The position numbers and the translations under genes are program-made. The notes beneath the pieces were generated by a model, which was given only the letters and a program-made list of their open reading frames with translations, searched no databases and was not told where the DNA came from. Positions 1 through 7,219 of a DNA stretch of 8,812 nt are shown here, one piece after another; within the stretch, counting starts at the first letter, position 1, and each line of letters opens with the position of its first letter. The stretch comes from an uncultured Verrucomicrobiota bacterium (GTDB taxonomy: Bacteria; Verrucomicrobiota; Kiritimatiellia; RFP12; UBA1067), in NCBI GenBank assembly GCA_945487985.1, contig CALYTX010000040.1, positions 1 through 8,812 on the forward strand, given 5' to 3'.

Positions 1-72
1 CTCATCGATCCAAATCCATTTCGCCGCCTCCCCGGCAAATCCTTGCCAGGATAAGCAGCAAGCGGCGAGCAT
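1..72 (-). CDS. Start of an exported protein, cut by the left window edge
   Basis: Read on the minus strand, an ATG at 72..70 opens a frame that stays open for 24 codons to the window edge. The peptide begins MLAACCLSWQGFAGEA and continues AKWIWIDE. The first part looks like the hydrophobic core and small-residue cleavage region of a Sec signal peptide. The A-K-W-I-W stretch resembles the mature N-terminus of many exported carbohydrate-active proteins, but that is too little for a family call. The signal is unusually short and lacks a basic n-region. In-frame codons upstream would supply one (S-I-I-T), but a TAG lies five codons before the ATG, immediately after another ATG at 90..88. No strong Shine-Dalgarno precedes either ATG. 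The gene follows the large exported protein by 51 bp on the same strand, so co-transcription is likely. The function is unknown. Confidence 0.5.
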   Translation of the reverse strand, partial: MLAACCLSWQGFAGEAAKWIWIDE

Positions 73-123
73 TGTGATTATCGACTACATTTTGCGAGTT
101 CCATTTTGGCCGAATCGGAACTA

Positions 124-3100
124 TCATTCATCCTCACTGCCTCCCATATCGCGGAAGCGCAGGACATTTGTCGCAGGCTTGAAATCGATCAGGTCGAGTT
201 TCGCGCGGTTGACGCCAACGGATATGGCGCGCAGTTTCACCGGGAAATCGATGCGCTTGTCTCCACCCTCCGAGACCCACTGCTCGGCCACCGTGCCGGG
301 GCTGCGCTCGGTAATCAGAGTATTGTCGGTCAGCGAGCAGTAGCAATAGCTCCAGCCATCGAAATTGACCGCAAGGTTGCCGGGCCAGTCCATAATGTCG
401 CACATCCACCAGCGACCCGTGGAAATGTTCTTGAACACCTCGCCCTTGGCGTCTTCTATCTCGAAGCGGATCTGCCCCCAGTTCGAGTCGCCCTTCACCC
501 AGACTCCAAGCACCGCCGGACGCCCCGCGATGGGTTTGGGATTTTTCAAGCGCATCGTCGTATAACGCGTAATGTAGCGGTCGGAATACTTCGACTTCGG
601 CTCCGTCTTGGGCGGACCGAGCCTAAGTTCAACGACCGGCCCCTTTTCTTCGTCCTCGACGGTCGAGAGCGTGAACTCGTCCGAAGGCTGCAAATACGGC
701 AGATGGTTATGGAAATCCGACGCGATCCACGGGTCGGGCGCAAGCTCGATTTCCGCGGCATCGTCGAACGCCGCGGCGACTTTGGCGTTGGCTATGATCT
801 TTGCGGCTTTCAAATAGGTCCGCCGCCCGGACTTGACGCTTTGAAGCGGCTTGTCGGTAATAAGATAGCACGGATCCTCGCCGCCGAGCACCTTGCTTTG
901 TCCTCTGGGAAGTTTCTCTTCGGCGCCGAGCATACGCACGATTCTGCCGCCGCTGGGCGAATCGACGGCGAACTCGACTTCGCCGCGCGACGCCCAAAGC
1001 GCCGTAGCGTACCGTCCGTCTTTCCGGCGGAATTCAAGCGCGTAGACGGTGGTGGAGCCTGTATCGAGCTGCCGCGAGAAGACAACGCCGTCGAGCGCCT
1101 TCGTCAACACGCCATAGGCGACGATCGCCGGTTTCGGGTACACGTATGGCGAGCGGTGCATAAGCCCTGAGCCGCCCCACAGTCCATTGTAATACCCGCT
1201 CGAGCAATCGAAAAAGATTCCGGGGCTAATCAGGAAGAAGTCGTGCGCAAGGGAAATGAGAATATCACGCATATACCACTGAGCCTGCCGGCGCAACCCC
1301 AAATCGCGCTCGGTACGGTAGGTAAACTCCCATGTGCCGTTGCAGCGGGGACGCTTGCCGGATATCGCCTCGGCGATATCCATCGTAATTTGCATACCCT
1401 GGAGGCCGCAATCGATCAGCCGTTCGGGGACAATGGTCTGCGAAGGCGTTTCGATGCCGATGAAATCGTAGCAATCGATGGGCGCCCCGGCGCGCAGCGG
1501 ACCAATCGCCGCGCCGGACGACCAGGTCGTGTTGCCGATTTGCAGCAGCACGCCCGGGAAATGCTTGCGCATCAGCCGCGATACTTCTTTGATGTATTTG
1601 GCATCTTTCGCCGCGTGTGGATACGGGGGTTCGGAAGGAACGGGCAGATCGATGATTTCTTCGGCGAGGAATCCCCTCGGCGCAGATTCGTGCCAGATAA
1701 GTCCGTGAGGCTTGGCATCGGCGGGCATCTTTTCCAATTTGGAGCGCACCTCGCTCACGAACCACTCCTCGCCGCTAAGCTCAATTTCCTTTTTGTCCTT
1801 GCCGCGCACCTTATGAGGCTTGAACACCCCCTTTCCTTCATCGAAATCCTTCGACCCGCCTCCGGGCAGCATGAAATTGCCGCAGGATGTCAAATCATAC
1901 TTATCGTATATGACCTGTTCCTTGAACATGTTCCATGAAAACTTGCGAATGCCGCATTTCTGGAGGATGGGGCCGCCGATTTCGGGGTTGCCCGTGGAGC
2001 CATGGCAGTTAAACCACCAAATCGCATACGGCGATTCATGACGCGTGGCTGCCCGGCCGGCTTCCGGCAAAATACCGAAGGCCGCGTCGTGCACGAAGAG
2101 TTCCCGTCCGGCGCCATCGATGAACTTGACCGCGAGGGAATACCAGCCCGGACCTGCCCGATCAAGAGGGATATCGACCGTTGCCGTCTCCCCTGCCTTG
2201 CCGACGGACCACTTGCACTCGCCATTGAACACGCTATTGCCGTCGATATCCTTCGCTTCCCAGCCGACCGACCCCTTTGCCGCGCCTTCCGTAGCAGTAA
2301 TCTCAAAAGAGGTTTTCTTCGCCTTTTCATCGATTGTGAAAAGATTGCCAGGCGCCGTCTCTTTTACGGCGACGACAAACGGCGCCTCCTCAAGCGTAAC
2401 GCCGAAAATGTTGAACGCGCTGCGCGAATTCGGATCGGGCTTCATAGAATTATCCAGCTGCTGGAAATTCTCCCAACCCTTGCCGATAAGCTCAAAGTCG
2501 AGGTAATCGCCGGGCGTGGACACCAAATCGAGGATGCGACCGATATCGACAGGAACCTCCATTTTGTAGAGCACGAGCGTTTTGCCGCGATTGACGATTT
2601 CACCCACCTTTTGGCAACAGTCGGGAATGCCCTTGCGGAAATCAAGCACCTTGTCGCCCAACATATTGCCGCCAACCCCGTGGCGTTGATACCGGCCGAT
2701 GCGCACGGTCAGAATCGCGTCCTTCGCAGGATCTGGATCGAGCGCAAAAACAATATGGGCTCGACAGTATTCGGCTGCGGGAACGCGATAGTGGATGGCC
2801 ATCGGAAAGCCGTCGTCCGGCGAACGGCCGTGGTATTCTTCGACTTCCAGCGCCCAATTGCCTTTACCCTGGCGACAGATGGCGACATCGGCCGAATCCA
2901 TGCCCTCGGCCACATAAACCGGCACGCCCCCGAAGCGGTTAAGTCCGCTTTTCAATCCCTTCAGCTTCGCACCGGACATTGCCTTGGCGCGGGGATTGTC
3001 GGACAAGTCGATTGCTGTGTACCGGCGTGCGCCTTCCTTGAAAATGCGGGTACGGTCGATCGGCTCGAATCGCACATCCTTCCCCGGCGAAAAGACGATT

Positions 3101-4185
3101 GATTGAGCCTTGACAATCTGGCGGAACGATCCGTCGAGGTAAAGACAGTATTCCCCGCTGCCCTTCTCGATGAACTCGAGTGTGAACACATGCTGTGAAG
3201 CCTTCGGTAGACGATCCCACTCGCGCAAAATGTCCTCTCCCGCACCGACCATGCCGCGCTGGCCACACTCGGAATTCTCGCAGAACGGACGCATACTCGG
3301 CCGCACCCACAGGCTGAACTGATGTTCCTTTCTTTGCGAACGGCTGAATGCGATGTAGGCATCGCGGCGGGTGGCGTCGCAATCGCCGATCCTGCTGGTA
3401 TAGACTTCTTCCTTGCCTTGGGCGTCGACAAACTTGACCGACACGGCGGCATTCGTCGATCCCAACTGGAATCTCACGCCAGAATGTCCGCCGGGGCCAA
3501 GACGGATTTCCTCACCGCCCTTGGCTTTTGCGGCGGACGGCAAGCCTTGCGACAGCGAACGGAAATCGGCAAAATGATCTTCGACTGGAAAGGAGAAAAC
3601 CGGCTCATCAGGGGTGGCAAGCTTGACGTCGGTGATTGTAAAACGCTTGCCCGGCGTGCAGGCGATGTTCAACTCACGGGCGGGAAAGTCAAGCCGCCAG
3701 GATCCTATCCGGCGCAATTCGTGCAAGCGCCCGGGGGAGAAGAAAATCTCAACCTCGTTTGCATTGGCCTTGAGCACAAGATAGCGCCACTGTCCGCCGC
3801 CGATCCAGTCGACAGGAATGTCGCCGATTCGATCGCTCGCCACCGCCAACTGTTGCCGGCGGCCTTGCGCATCTGCAAAAGCAACCTCGAAGAACGTCGC
3901 TTCGTCCTTTCCCTGCCGTCCCGGCAGCATGAATCGGCAGGAAAAATTGAACCTACCGTCGGCGGGCAGCGCCACAGGGGCAGAAAAAACATCGAGCGGA
4001 CGCGTTGCATTGCAGTCGAGCTGGGCGAAAAGATTCCACACTCCGTCGCATCCAATAAGAACGCCATCATCGCGCGTGACCTTCGGGGCGTGATCTGAAT
4101 AGAAGCGGAAATTCTCTTCGAACAGAACACCGGCTGCTGCTGCGCCTACGGCGGTAGCCGCCACCATCGCCAATACCTTTTTCAT
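124..4185 (-). CDS. Large exported multi-modular protein with a GH-A/GH39-like putative glycosidase domain
   Basis: This is a secreted protein of about 1353 residues, probably acting on a polysaccharide or glycoconjugate; the substrate is unknown. I chose the ATG at 4185 because GGAG lies 6 nt upstream and the product opens MKKVLAMVAATAVGAAAAG, a clean Sec signal peptide. An in-frame ATG at 4197 would add four residues. Rough layout: signal 1-19; two beta-sandwich-like modules 20-196 and 197-370; a third beta-rich region 372-605; an Ig-like domain 608-708 ending in a FGILPEAG linker; a (beta/alpha)8-like domain 709-1036; a short beta-sandwich 1037-1112; a carbohydrate-binding-like module about 1146-1340. 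In the barrel, E833 (IWHES) and E953 (GTWEF) are 120 residues apart. That fits the acid/base and nucleophile spacing of clan GH-A enzymes such as GH39, and the following YMRD and PKPAIVAYGVLTKAL segments also fit. The family match is inferred from pattern, not from a search. The protein carries 24 cysteines, many for an exported protein. It is transcribed divergently from the regulator gene. Confidence 0.85.
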   Translation of the reverse strand: MKKVLAMVAATAVGAAAAGVLFEENFRFYSDHAPKVTRDDGVLIGCDGVWNLFAQLDCNATRPLDVFSAPVALPADGRFNFSCRFMLPGRQGKDEATFFEVAFADAQGRRQQLAVASDRIGDIPVDWIGGGQWRYLVLKANANEVEIFFSPGRLHELRRIGSWRLDFPARELNIACTPGKRFTITDVKLATPDEPVFSFPVEDHFADFRSLSQGLPSAAKAKGGEEIRLGPGGHSGVRFQLGSTNAAVSVKFVDAQGKEEVYTSRIGDCDATRRDAYIAFSRSQRKEHQFSLWVRPSMRPFCENSECGQRGMVGAGEDILREWDRLPKASQHVFTLEFIEKGSGEYCLYLDGSFRQIVKAQSIVFSPGKDVRFEPIDRTRIFKEGARRYTAIDLSDNPRAKAMSGAKLKGLKSGLNRFGGVPVYVAEGMDSADVAICRQGKGNWALEVEEYHGRSPDDGFPMAIHYRVPAAEYCRAHIVFALDPDPAKDAILTVRIGRYQRHGVGGNMLGDKVLDFRKGIPDCCQKVGEIVNRGKTLVLYKMEVPVDIGRILDLVSTPGDYLDFELIGKGWENFQQLDNSMKPDPNSRSAFNIFGVTLEEAPFVVAVKETAPGNLFTIDEKAKKTSFEITATEGAAKGSVGWEAKDIDGNSVFNGECKWSVGKAGETATVDIPLDRAGPGWYSLAVKFIDGAGRELFVHDAAFGILPEAGRAATRHESPYAIWWFNCHGSTGNPEIGGPILQKCGIRKFSWNMFKEQVIYDKYDLTSCGNFMLPGGGSKDFDEGKGVFKPHKVRGKDKKEIELSGEEWFVSEVRSKLEKMPADAKPHGLIWHESAPRGFLAEEIIDLPVPSEPPYPHAAKDAKYIKEVSRLMRKHFPGVLLQIGNTTWSSGAAIGPLRAGAPIDCYDFIGIETPSQTIVPERLIDCGLQGMQITMDIAEAISGKRPRCNGTWEFTYRTERDLGLRRQAQWYMRDILISLAHDFFLISPGIFFDCSSGYYNGLWGGSGLMHRSPYVYPKPAIVAYGVLTKALDGVVFSRQLDTGSTTVYALEFRRKDGRYATALWASRGEVEFAVDSPSGGRIVRMLGAEEKLPRGQSKVLGGEDPCYLITDKPLQSVKSGRRTYLKAAKIIANAKVAAAFDDAAEIELAPDPWIASDFHNHLPYLQPSDEFTLSTVEDEEKGPVVELRLGPPKTEPKSKYSDRYITRYTTMRLKNPKPIAGRPAVLGVWVKGDSNWGQIRFEIEDAKGEVFKNISTGRWWMCDIMDWPGNLAVNFDGWSYCYCSLTDNTLITERSPGTVAEQWVSEGGDKRIDFPVKLRAISVGVNRAKLDLIDFKPATNVLRFRDMGGSEDE

Positions 4186-4188
4186 AAC

Positions 4189-4195
4189 CATCTCC
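4189..4195 (-). promoter_or_regulatory. Shine-Dalgarno deciding the start of the large exported protein
   Basis: On the minus strand GGAG (4195..4192) sits 6 nt upstream of the ATG at 4185..4183. The upstream in-frame ATG at 4197 overlaps this motif and has only a weak GAGAG before it. The site therefore favours the shorter product, whose N-terminus is a typical signal peptide. Confidence 0.55.
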
Positions 4196-4253
4196 ATTGA
4201 CTCTCTGTCAATACCGACCTTGTGTACTGCTGAAATTACTTGAACACATCTTC

Positions 4254-4282
4254 ATTATATCACATGAAAGCCTCACCAACAA
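4254..4282 (-). promoter_or_regulatory. Candidate sigma-70 promoter of the large exported protein
   Basis: On the minus strand a perfect -10 hexamer TATAAT lies at 4259..4254. A -35-like TTGTTG (three of six consensus bases) lies at 4282..4277, with a 17-bp spacer. The predicted transcript would start near 4247 and carry an untranslated leader of about 60 nt before the ATG at 4185. A poor -35 box with a perfect -10 is the usual layout of an activator-dependent promoter, and a palindrome lies next to the -35 box. Confidence 0.6.
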
Positions 4283-4283
4283 C

Positions 4284-4299
4284 CTATACTACGGTATAG
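4284..4299. promoter_or_regulatory. Palindromic candidate operator (6-4-6 inverted repeat)
   Basis: CTATAC and GTATAG flank a 4-bp centre (TACG), giving a perfect inverted repeat with 6-bp arms. It lies one base upstream of the minus-strand -35 box. Its centre is about 44 bp upstream of the predicted start of the large exported gene, a position typical for an activator that touches RNA polymerase. The divergent AraC/XylR-type regulator gene starts about 70 bp away on the other side and is the natural candidate to bind it. Binding is inferred; only the symmetry and spacing are seen. Confidence 0.5.
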
Positions 4300-4367
4300 T
4301 GAGCAATAGGGGGGGGCGATTGTAACTGTTGCGTACCGCAGGTTGGATATTATGGTAAAATGGGGAT

Positions 4368-5531
4368 ATGAAAAGTTCACAGCGACGCTTCAAGATCCTC
4401 GCCTACCTCGACATCCGTCATGCGGCCTCGCGCGAAATGATGGCCGGGATCCTCCGATTCGCCTCTACCCACCACGATCTGGAGGTGCAGTTTTCCGGCG
4501 GGCAGCTATCCGAAACGCCGCTGGATTTCTACCGGGCCTGGGAACCCGACGCGCTTATCACCGATCAGGGCTGCCACGAACTTTCCCAGCGAGATTTCAC
4601 CGCCCTCGCCGGCAAGGCCACCGTCTACGTCAATACCCGCCATCGCGACGGTTCCAGACGCCCCATGGCGCTGATTACCACCGACGAGCGCAGTTTGGCA
4701 ATGACGGCGGCGAACCTGTTCCTTTCGCGCAAGCTGGTCAACTTCGGTTATGTGGGCATGCCCGAGAAATGGAAATGGAGTATCGCGCGGGAACGACTTT
4801 TCAAGGCGGCACTCAAAGACCACGGCCACCAGGTTCGCGTCTTCGCCGGCAAAGCCGCCTGCGACTGGCGTGCGGAAGAACAGCAGCTTTCGCAATATCT
4901 CAAGGGTTTGCCCAAGCCATGCGGCGTGTGGGCGGCCTGCGACTGGCGCGCCAAACAGGTGCTCGACGCCTGCCGCGTCGCGGGGATTGACGTTCCCGGA
5001 CAAGTTCAGGTGTTAGGCGTTGACAACGAAACCTTCATCTGCGAGCAGACCATCCCTTCGCTTTCGTCGCTGTCGCCAGATTTCGAGGCGGGCGGCTTCT
5101 CCGCGGCGGAATTCCTCTACGCGGCGCTGGAGGGTCGCCAAGTTCCGCAGCGAACGATTCTCGTCTTCCCAATCAAGGGCGCGGTGGAAAGACTATCGAC
5201 GACCGATATCAACGGCTCATCCAGGAGGGTAGCCGCAGCGCGAGAATTCATCCGTCGGCACGCTACCTCGGGCATTTCCGTGCCCGACGTGGCACGCAGC
5301 CTCGGCGTTTGCGTGCGCCTAATCGAGAAAAATTTCAAGGCCGTGACCGGACGCACAGTGGCCGAGGAAATCCAGTCCGCCCGCCTCGACAAGGCCAAGG
5401 AACTGTTGCGCAAGACAACCATCCCAATTGGCAACATCGGCTCTTTCTGCGGCTTCGATTCGCCCTCGCACCTCAAAACGCTATTCCGGAAAACCTTCGG
5501 CATGACCATGTCGGAATTCCGCAACAGCTAA
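4368..5531 (+). CDS. XylR-type transcriptional regulator: LacI-like sensor domain plus AraC helix-turn-helix
   Basis: A 387-residue cytoplasmic DNA-binding protein, close to the usual length of the XylR (AraC-family) type. Residues about 8-275 form a periplasmic-binding-protein-like sugar-sensing domain. Its diagnostic segment is GVWAACDWRAKQVLDACR (186-203), then VPGQVQVLGVDNETFIC (209-225), then the LSSLSPDFEAGG loop. Residues about 285-386 are an AraC-type double helix-turn-helix. The first helix pair is around ISVPDVARSLGVCVRLIEKNF. The second is around IPIGNIGSFCGFDSPSHLKTLFRKTFGMTMSEFR, shortened relative to nothing obvious. Known relatives bind a sugar and switch on catabolic genes; the ligand here cannot be read from sequence. 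The gene is divergent from the large exported glycosidase-like gene and shares its regulatory region, so that gene is the likely target. The start has no good Shine-Dalgarno (GGGG lies only 2 nt away), and no longer in-frame start was found. Confidence 0.93.
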   Translation: MKSSQRRFKILAYLDIRHAASREMMAGILRFASTHHDLEVQFSGGQLSETPLDFYRAWEPDALITDQGCHELSQRDFTALAGKATVYVNTRHRDGSRRPMALITTDERSLAMTAANLFLSRKLVNFGYVGMPEKWKWSIARERLFKAALKDHGHQVRVFAGKAACDWRAEEQQLSQYLKGLPKPCGVWAACDWRAKQVLDACRVAGIDVPGQVQVLGVDNETFICEQTIPSLSSLSPDFEAGGFSAAEFLYAALEGRQVPQRTILVFPIKGAVERLSTTDINGSSRRVAAAREFIRRHATSGISVPDVARSLGVCVRLIEKNFKAVTGRTVAEEIQSARLDKAKELLRKTTIPIGNIGSFCGFDSPSHLKTLFRKTFGMTMSEFRNS

Positions 5532-5537
5532 GGCTCT

Positions 5538-7205
5538 CTACGCTGCTGGTTTCGACTCCTCGGCGGAGGCGGCTGGCGGCTGTGCGCCGGCAGCTTGTCC
5601 GCTGGCGTAAATCTTCATACAAATGTAAACCCCAACGGCAAGCGCCACGACGATGATCAACGCCGCAAGCAATATTTTCACCCGTCTTTGTCCAGCGCAT
5701 CGGGTGAATTCGCGCGCCCGCTTGACTGAGAAGCGCATCGGCCGGTTGACCGCCCAACCCCCAGCGTTGAGGATCGCCCCGAGATCGCGTCGGCGCAATT
5801 TAAGATAGGTCAGCGCCACACTCGGCAACGAAACGACCAACACCACCGCCATCACGGATACGGCCAGCTCGAGCGCGCTCATCGCCGTGACCGCCGCCAT
5901 CACTGACGCAAGCGCCGCGCCAGCCATGGCGATGCCAATGCCAATGGCGGCTACAGAACTGGCCATCGCCGCCTCTCCAGCCTCGGCGCTCTTGGCTCCG
6001 TTTTCAAGGTTTTTCTGGGTGGCGGACTGCTTTTCACCGAGGAATTTCCTGGCTGTCGAGGCGATGCATTCACCAAGTTTTTTCCACGGCGCGAAAAAGG
6101 CTTCGCGCAGCGAAACCGGGTTCTCGACGACTTTAACGACGACTGCTTCCCAATCTTTGCCGTCACGATCGTAGAAAACGCCGTTGCGCCCGACATAGAG
6201 GCCTTCCGTCGAACCGGCGGTGACCACTGCGGCGATCGTGCGCGCAGCGCCTTCGCCCGGACGCGTCAGTTTCAGATACAAAACGCGGCAGTTCGACCGG
6301 CCCGCGAGCGCGCTGTGCGCCGCCTCGCTGTCGACGTGAAAGCAGAGCTTGAGTTCTTTCGCATCGATACGCAAGATTCCGGTCTGGAAGATAGCCTCCT
6401 CGCCGGCATACAGCCGACGCATATTCACGTAGTTTTCGAGCAGCTCGAGCAATCCGAGCTTGTAGCGCAGCACGCGCTCCTGAACTGCCAGCTCGCCCAT
6501 AATGCGCGCGTTCGCAACCGGCTTGGAGGAGCGCCATGCGCGATATGGCCCGAAGGCGGCCTTGATCTGGTTCCAGCCGCGCCGATCGAGCTCGGATGTC
6601 CTACCCAGCACCGGAACGACGCATTTTTCGGCAAAGGCCTCGATTGCCTCGAGATGTTTGGGGTTGATACGTCCGTACAGAGGAAGTTTCGGGTCGGGTT
6701 CATCGCTCACCAGCGGCATGTCGTCCGGCGGCTCGAAGAATCCGTCAATGATGGACTCGACCGCCGCCAACGCGGCCTCCGCAGCGGCAGTCGCCTCGCC
6801 GAGGAACGCAACCTCGTCCGATTTGCCTCGCTCTTCCCAAGCGGCCAGCGCCTCGTGGTCGGCGGTGCTGAGTTCGGCTTTCGTCAGATCCGCCATCCGC
6901 GAAAGCACTTCGTCGAGTTGGCGACGATCTTCCTCGGAGGGTTTGAACAATTCGTCGAAATCGACATTCTGCTCCTTGAGGAATTCGATGGCGGAGAGCA
7001 CTTCACAAGTGCGAATGCGACCATCGCCGTCGGTATCCATCAGTTCGAGCATCCGCCGGTCGCAGCGCACCGATCCGACCGGCATAGAGATGACTAACCA
7101 ATGTTTCCGATCGAGTTCCGCCAAATGCGCGATATCCTGTCCGTTCTCAAGCCGAACCTGCGCTATGCCGCCGGTTTGAGTCCATTTGAATGCATAATTC
7201 CCCAT
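5538..7205 (-). CDS. Uncharacterised EF-hand membrane protein
   Basis: A 555-residue protein of unknown function. There is no signal peptide. Residues 57-68 (DTDGDGRIRTCE) form a canonical 12-residue EF-hand loop, with acidic or polar ligands at 1, 3 and 5, Gly at 6, Ile at 8 and Glu at 12, so calcium binding is likely. Residues 90-160 are acidic and helix-rich. A soluble region of mixed structure follows to about 400. Hydrophobic segments at about 414-440 and 442-466, and at 509-531, are likely membrane helices. The stretch between them is basic, and the tail is short and Ala/Pro/Glu-rich. The first helices imply the EF-hand region is cytoplasmic if no N-terminal export occurs. The start is firm: AGGAGG lies 7 nt upstream. 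The gene follows the GH84 gene by 14 bp on the same strand and is almost certainly co-transcribed with it. I recall similar DTDGDGRIR N-termini in uncharacterised bacterial proteins but cannot verify this here. Confidence 0.85.
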   Translation of the reverse strand: MGNYAFKWTQTGGIAQVRLENGQDIAHLAELDRKHWLVISMPVGSVRCDRRMLELMDTDGDGRIRTCEVLSAIEFLKEQNVDFDELFKPSEEDRRQLDEVLSRMADLTKAELSTADHEALAAWEERGKSDEVAFLGEATAAAEAALAAVESIIDGFFEPPDDMPLVSDEPDPKLPLYGRINPKHLEAIEAFAEKCVVPVLGRTSELDRRGWNQIKAAFGPYRAWRSSKPVANARIMGELAVQERVLRYKLGLLELLENYVNMRRLYAGEEAIFQTGILRIDAKELKLCFHVDSEAAHSALAGRSNCRVLYLKLTRPGEGAARTIAAVVTAGSTEGLYVGRNGVFYDRDGKDWEAVVVKVVENPVSLREAFFAPWKKLGECIASTARKFLGEKQSATQKNLENGAKSAEAGEAAMASSVAAIGIGIAMAGAALASVMAAVTAMSALELAVSVMAVVLVVSLPSVALTYLKLRRRDLGAILNAGGWAVNRPMRFSVKRAREFTRCAGQRRVKILLAALIIVVALAVGVYICMKIYASGQAAGAQPPAASAEESKPAA

Positions 7206-7211
7206 CGTTTT

Positions 7212-7218
7212 CCCTCCT
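7212..7218 (-). promoter_or_regulatory. Strong Shine-Dalgarno of the EF-hand membrane protein
   Basis: The minus-strand sequence AGGAGGG at 7218..7212 lies 6 nt before the ATG at 7205..7203. It fits entirely between the stop codon of the GH84 gene (7222..7220) and this start. It fixes the start and shows independent, efficient initiation inside the operon. Confidence 0.8.
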
Positions 7219-7219
7219 G

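Larger units (their letters stand above)
4186..4367. other. Divergent intergenic regulatory region
   Basis: This AT-richer stretch separates two divergent start codons. It contains the minus-strand promoter, the palindrome, and a run of eight G residues at 4309..4316. It also holds an AT-rich stretch, TATTATGGTAAAAT, at 4348..4361 directly before the regulator ATG. No small gene or structured RNA was recognised in it. Confidence 0.7.

Noticed and set aside
106..1170. 354-codon open frame on the plus strand
   Set aside because: It lies wholly opposite the large exported gene, has no recognisable domain, and is Arg/Ala/Gly-rich as expected of an antisense shadow in GC-rich coding DNA.
2002..3102. 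366-codon open frame on the plus strand
   Set aside because: It is opposite the large exported gene and its peptide shows no domain or start signal. The minus-strand frame has a signal peptide and coherent modules.
3322..4098. 258-codon open frame on the plus strand
   Set aside because: It is antisense to the N-terminal modules of the large exported protein, with low-complexity composition and no motif.
4195..4197. Alternative ATG start for the large exported protein
   Set aside because: It has a weak upstream ribosome-binding signal and adds an acidic residue before the basic n-region. The ATG at 4185 has better spacing to GGAG and a typical signal peptide.
4221..4248. TGTGT and ACACA inverted repeat in the leader of the large exported gene
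   Set aside because: The arms are only 5 bp with an 18-bp gap, which is expected by chance and not a convincing hairpin or operator.
4343..4990. 215-codon open frame overlapping the regulator
   Set aside because: It is a different frame of the same strand, rich in Arg and Pro. The regulator frame has clear sensor and helix-turn-helix motifs.
6315..7097. 260-codon open frame on the plus strand
   Set aside because: It is antisense to the EF-hand membrane protein, whose EF-hand loop, membrane segments and perfect Shine-Dalgarno support the minus strand.
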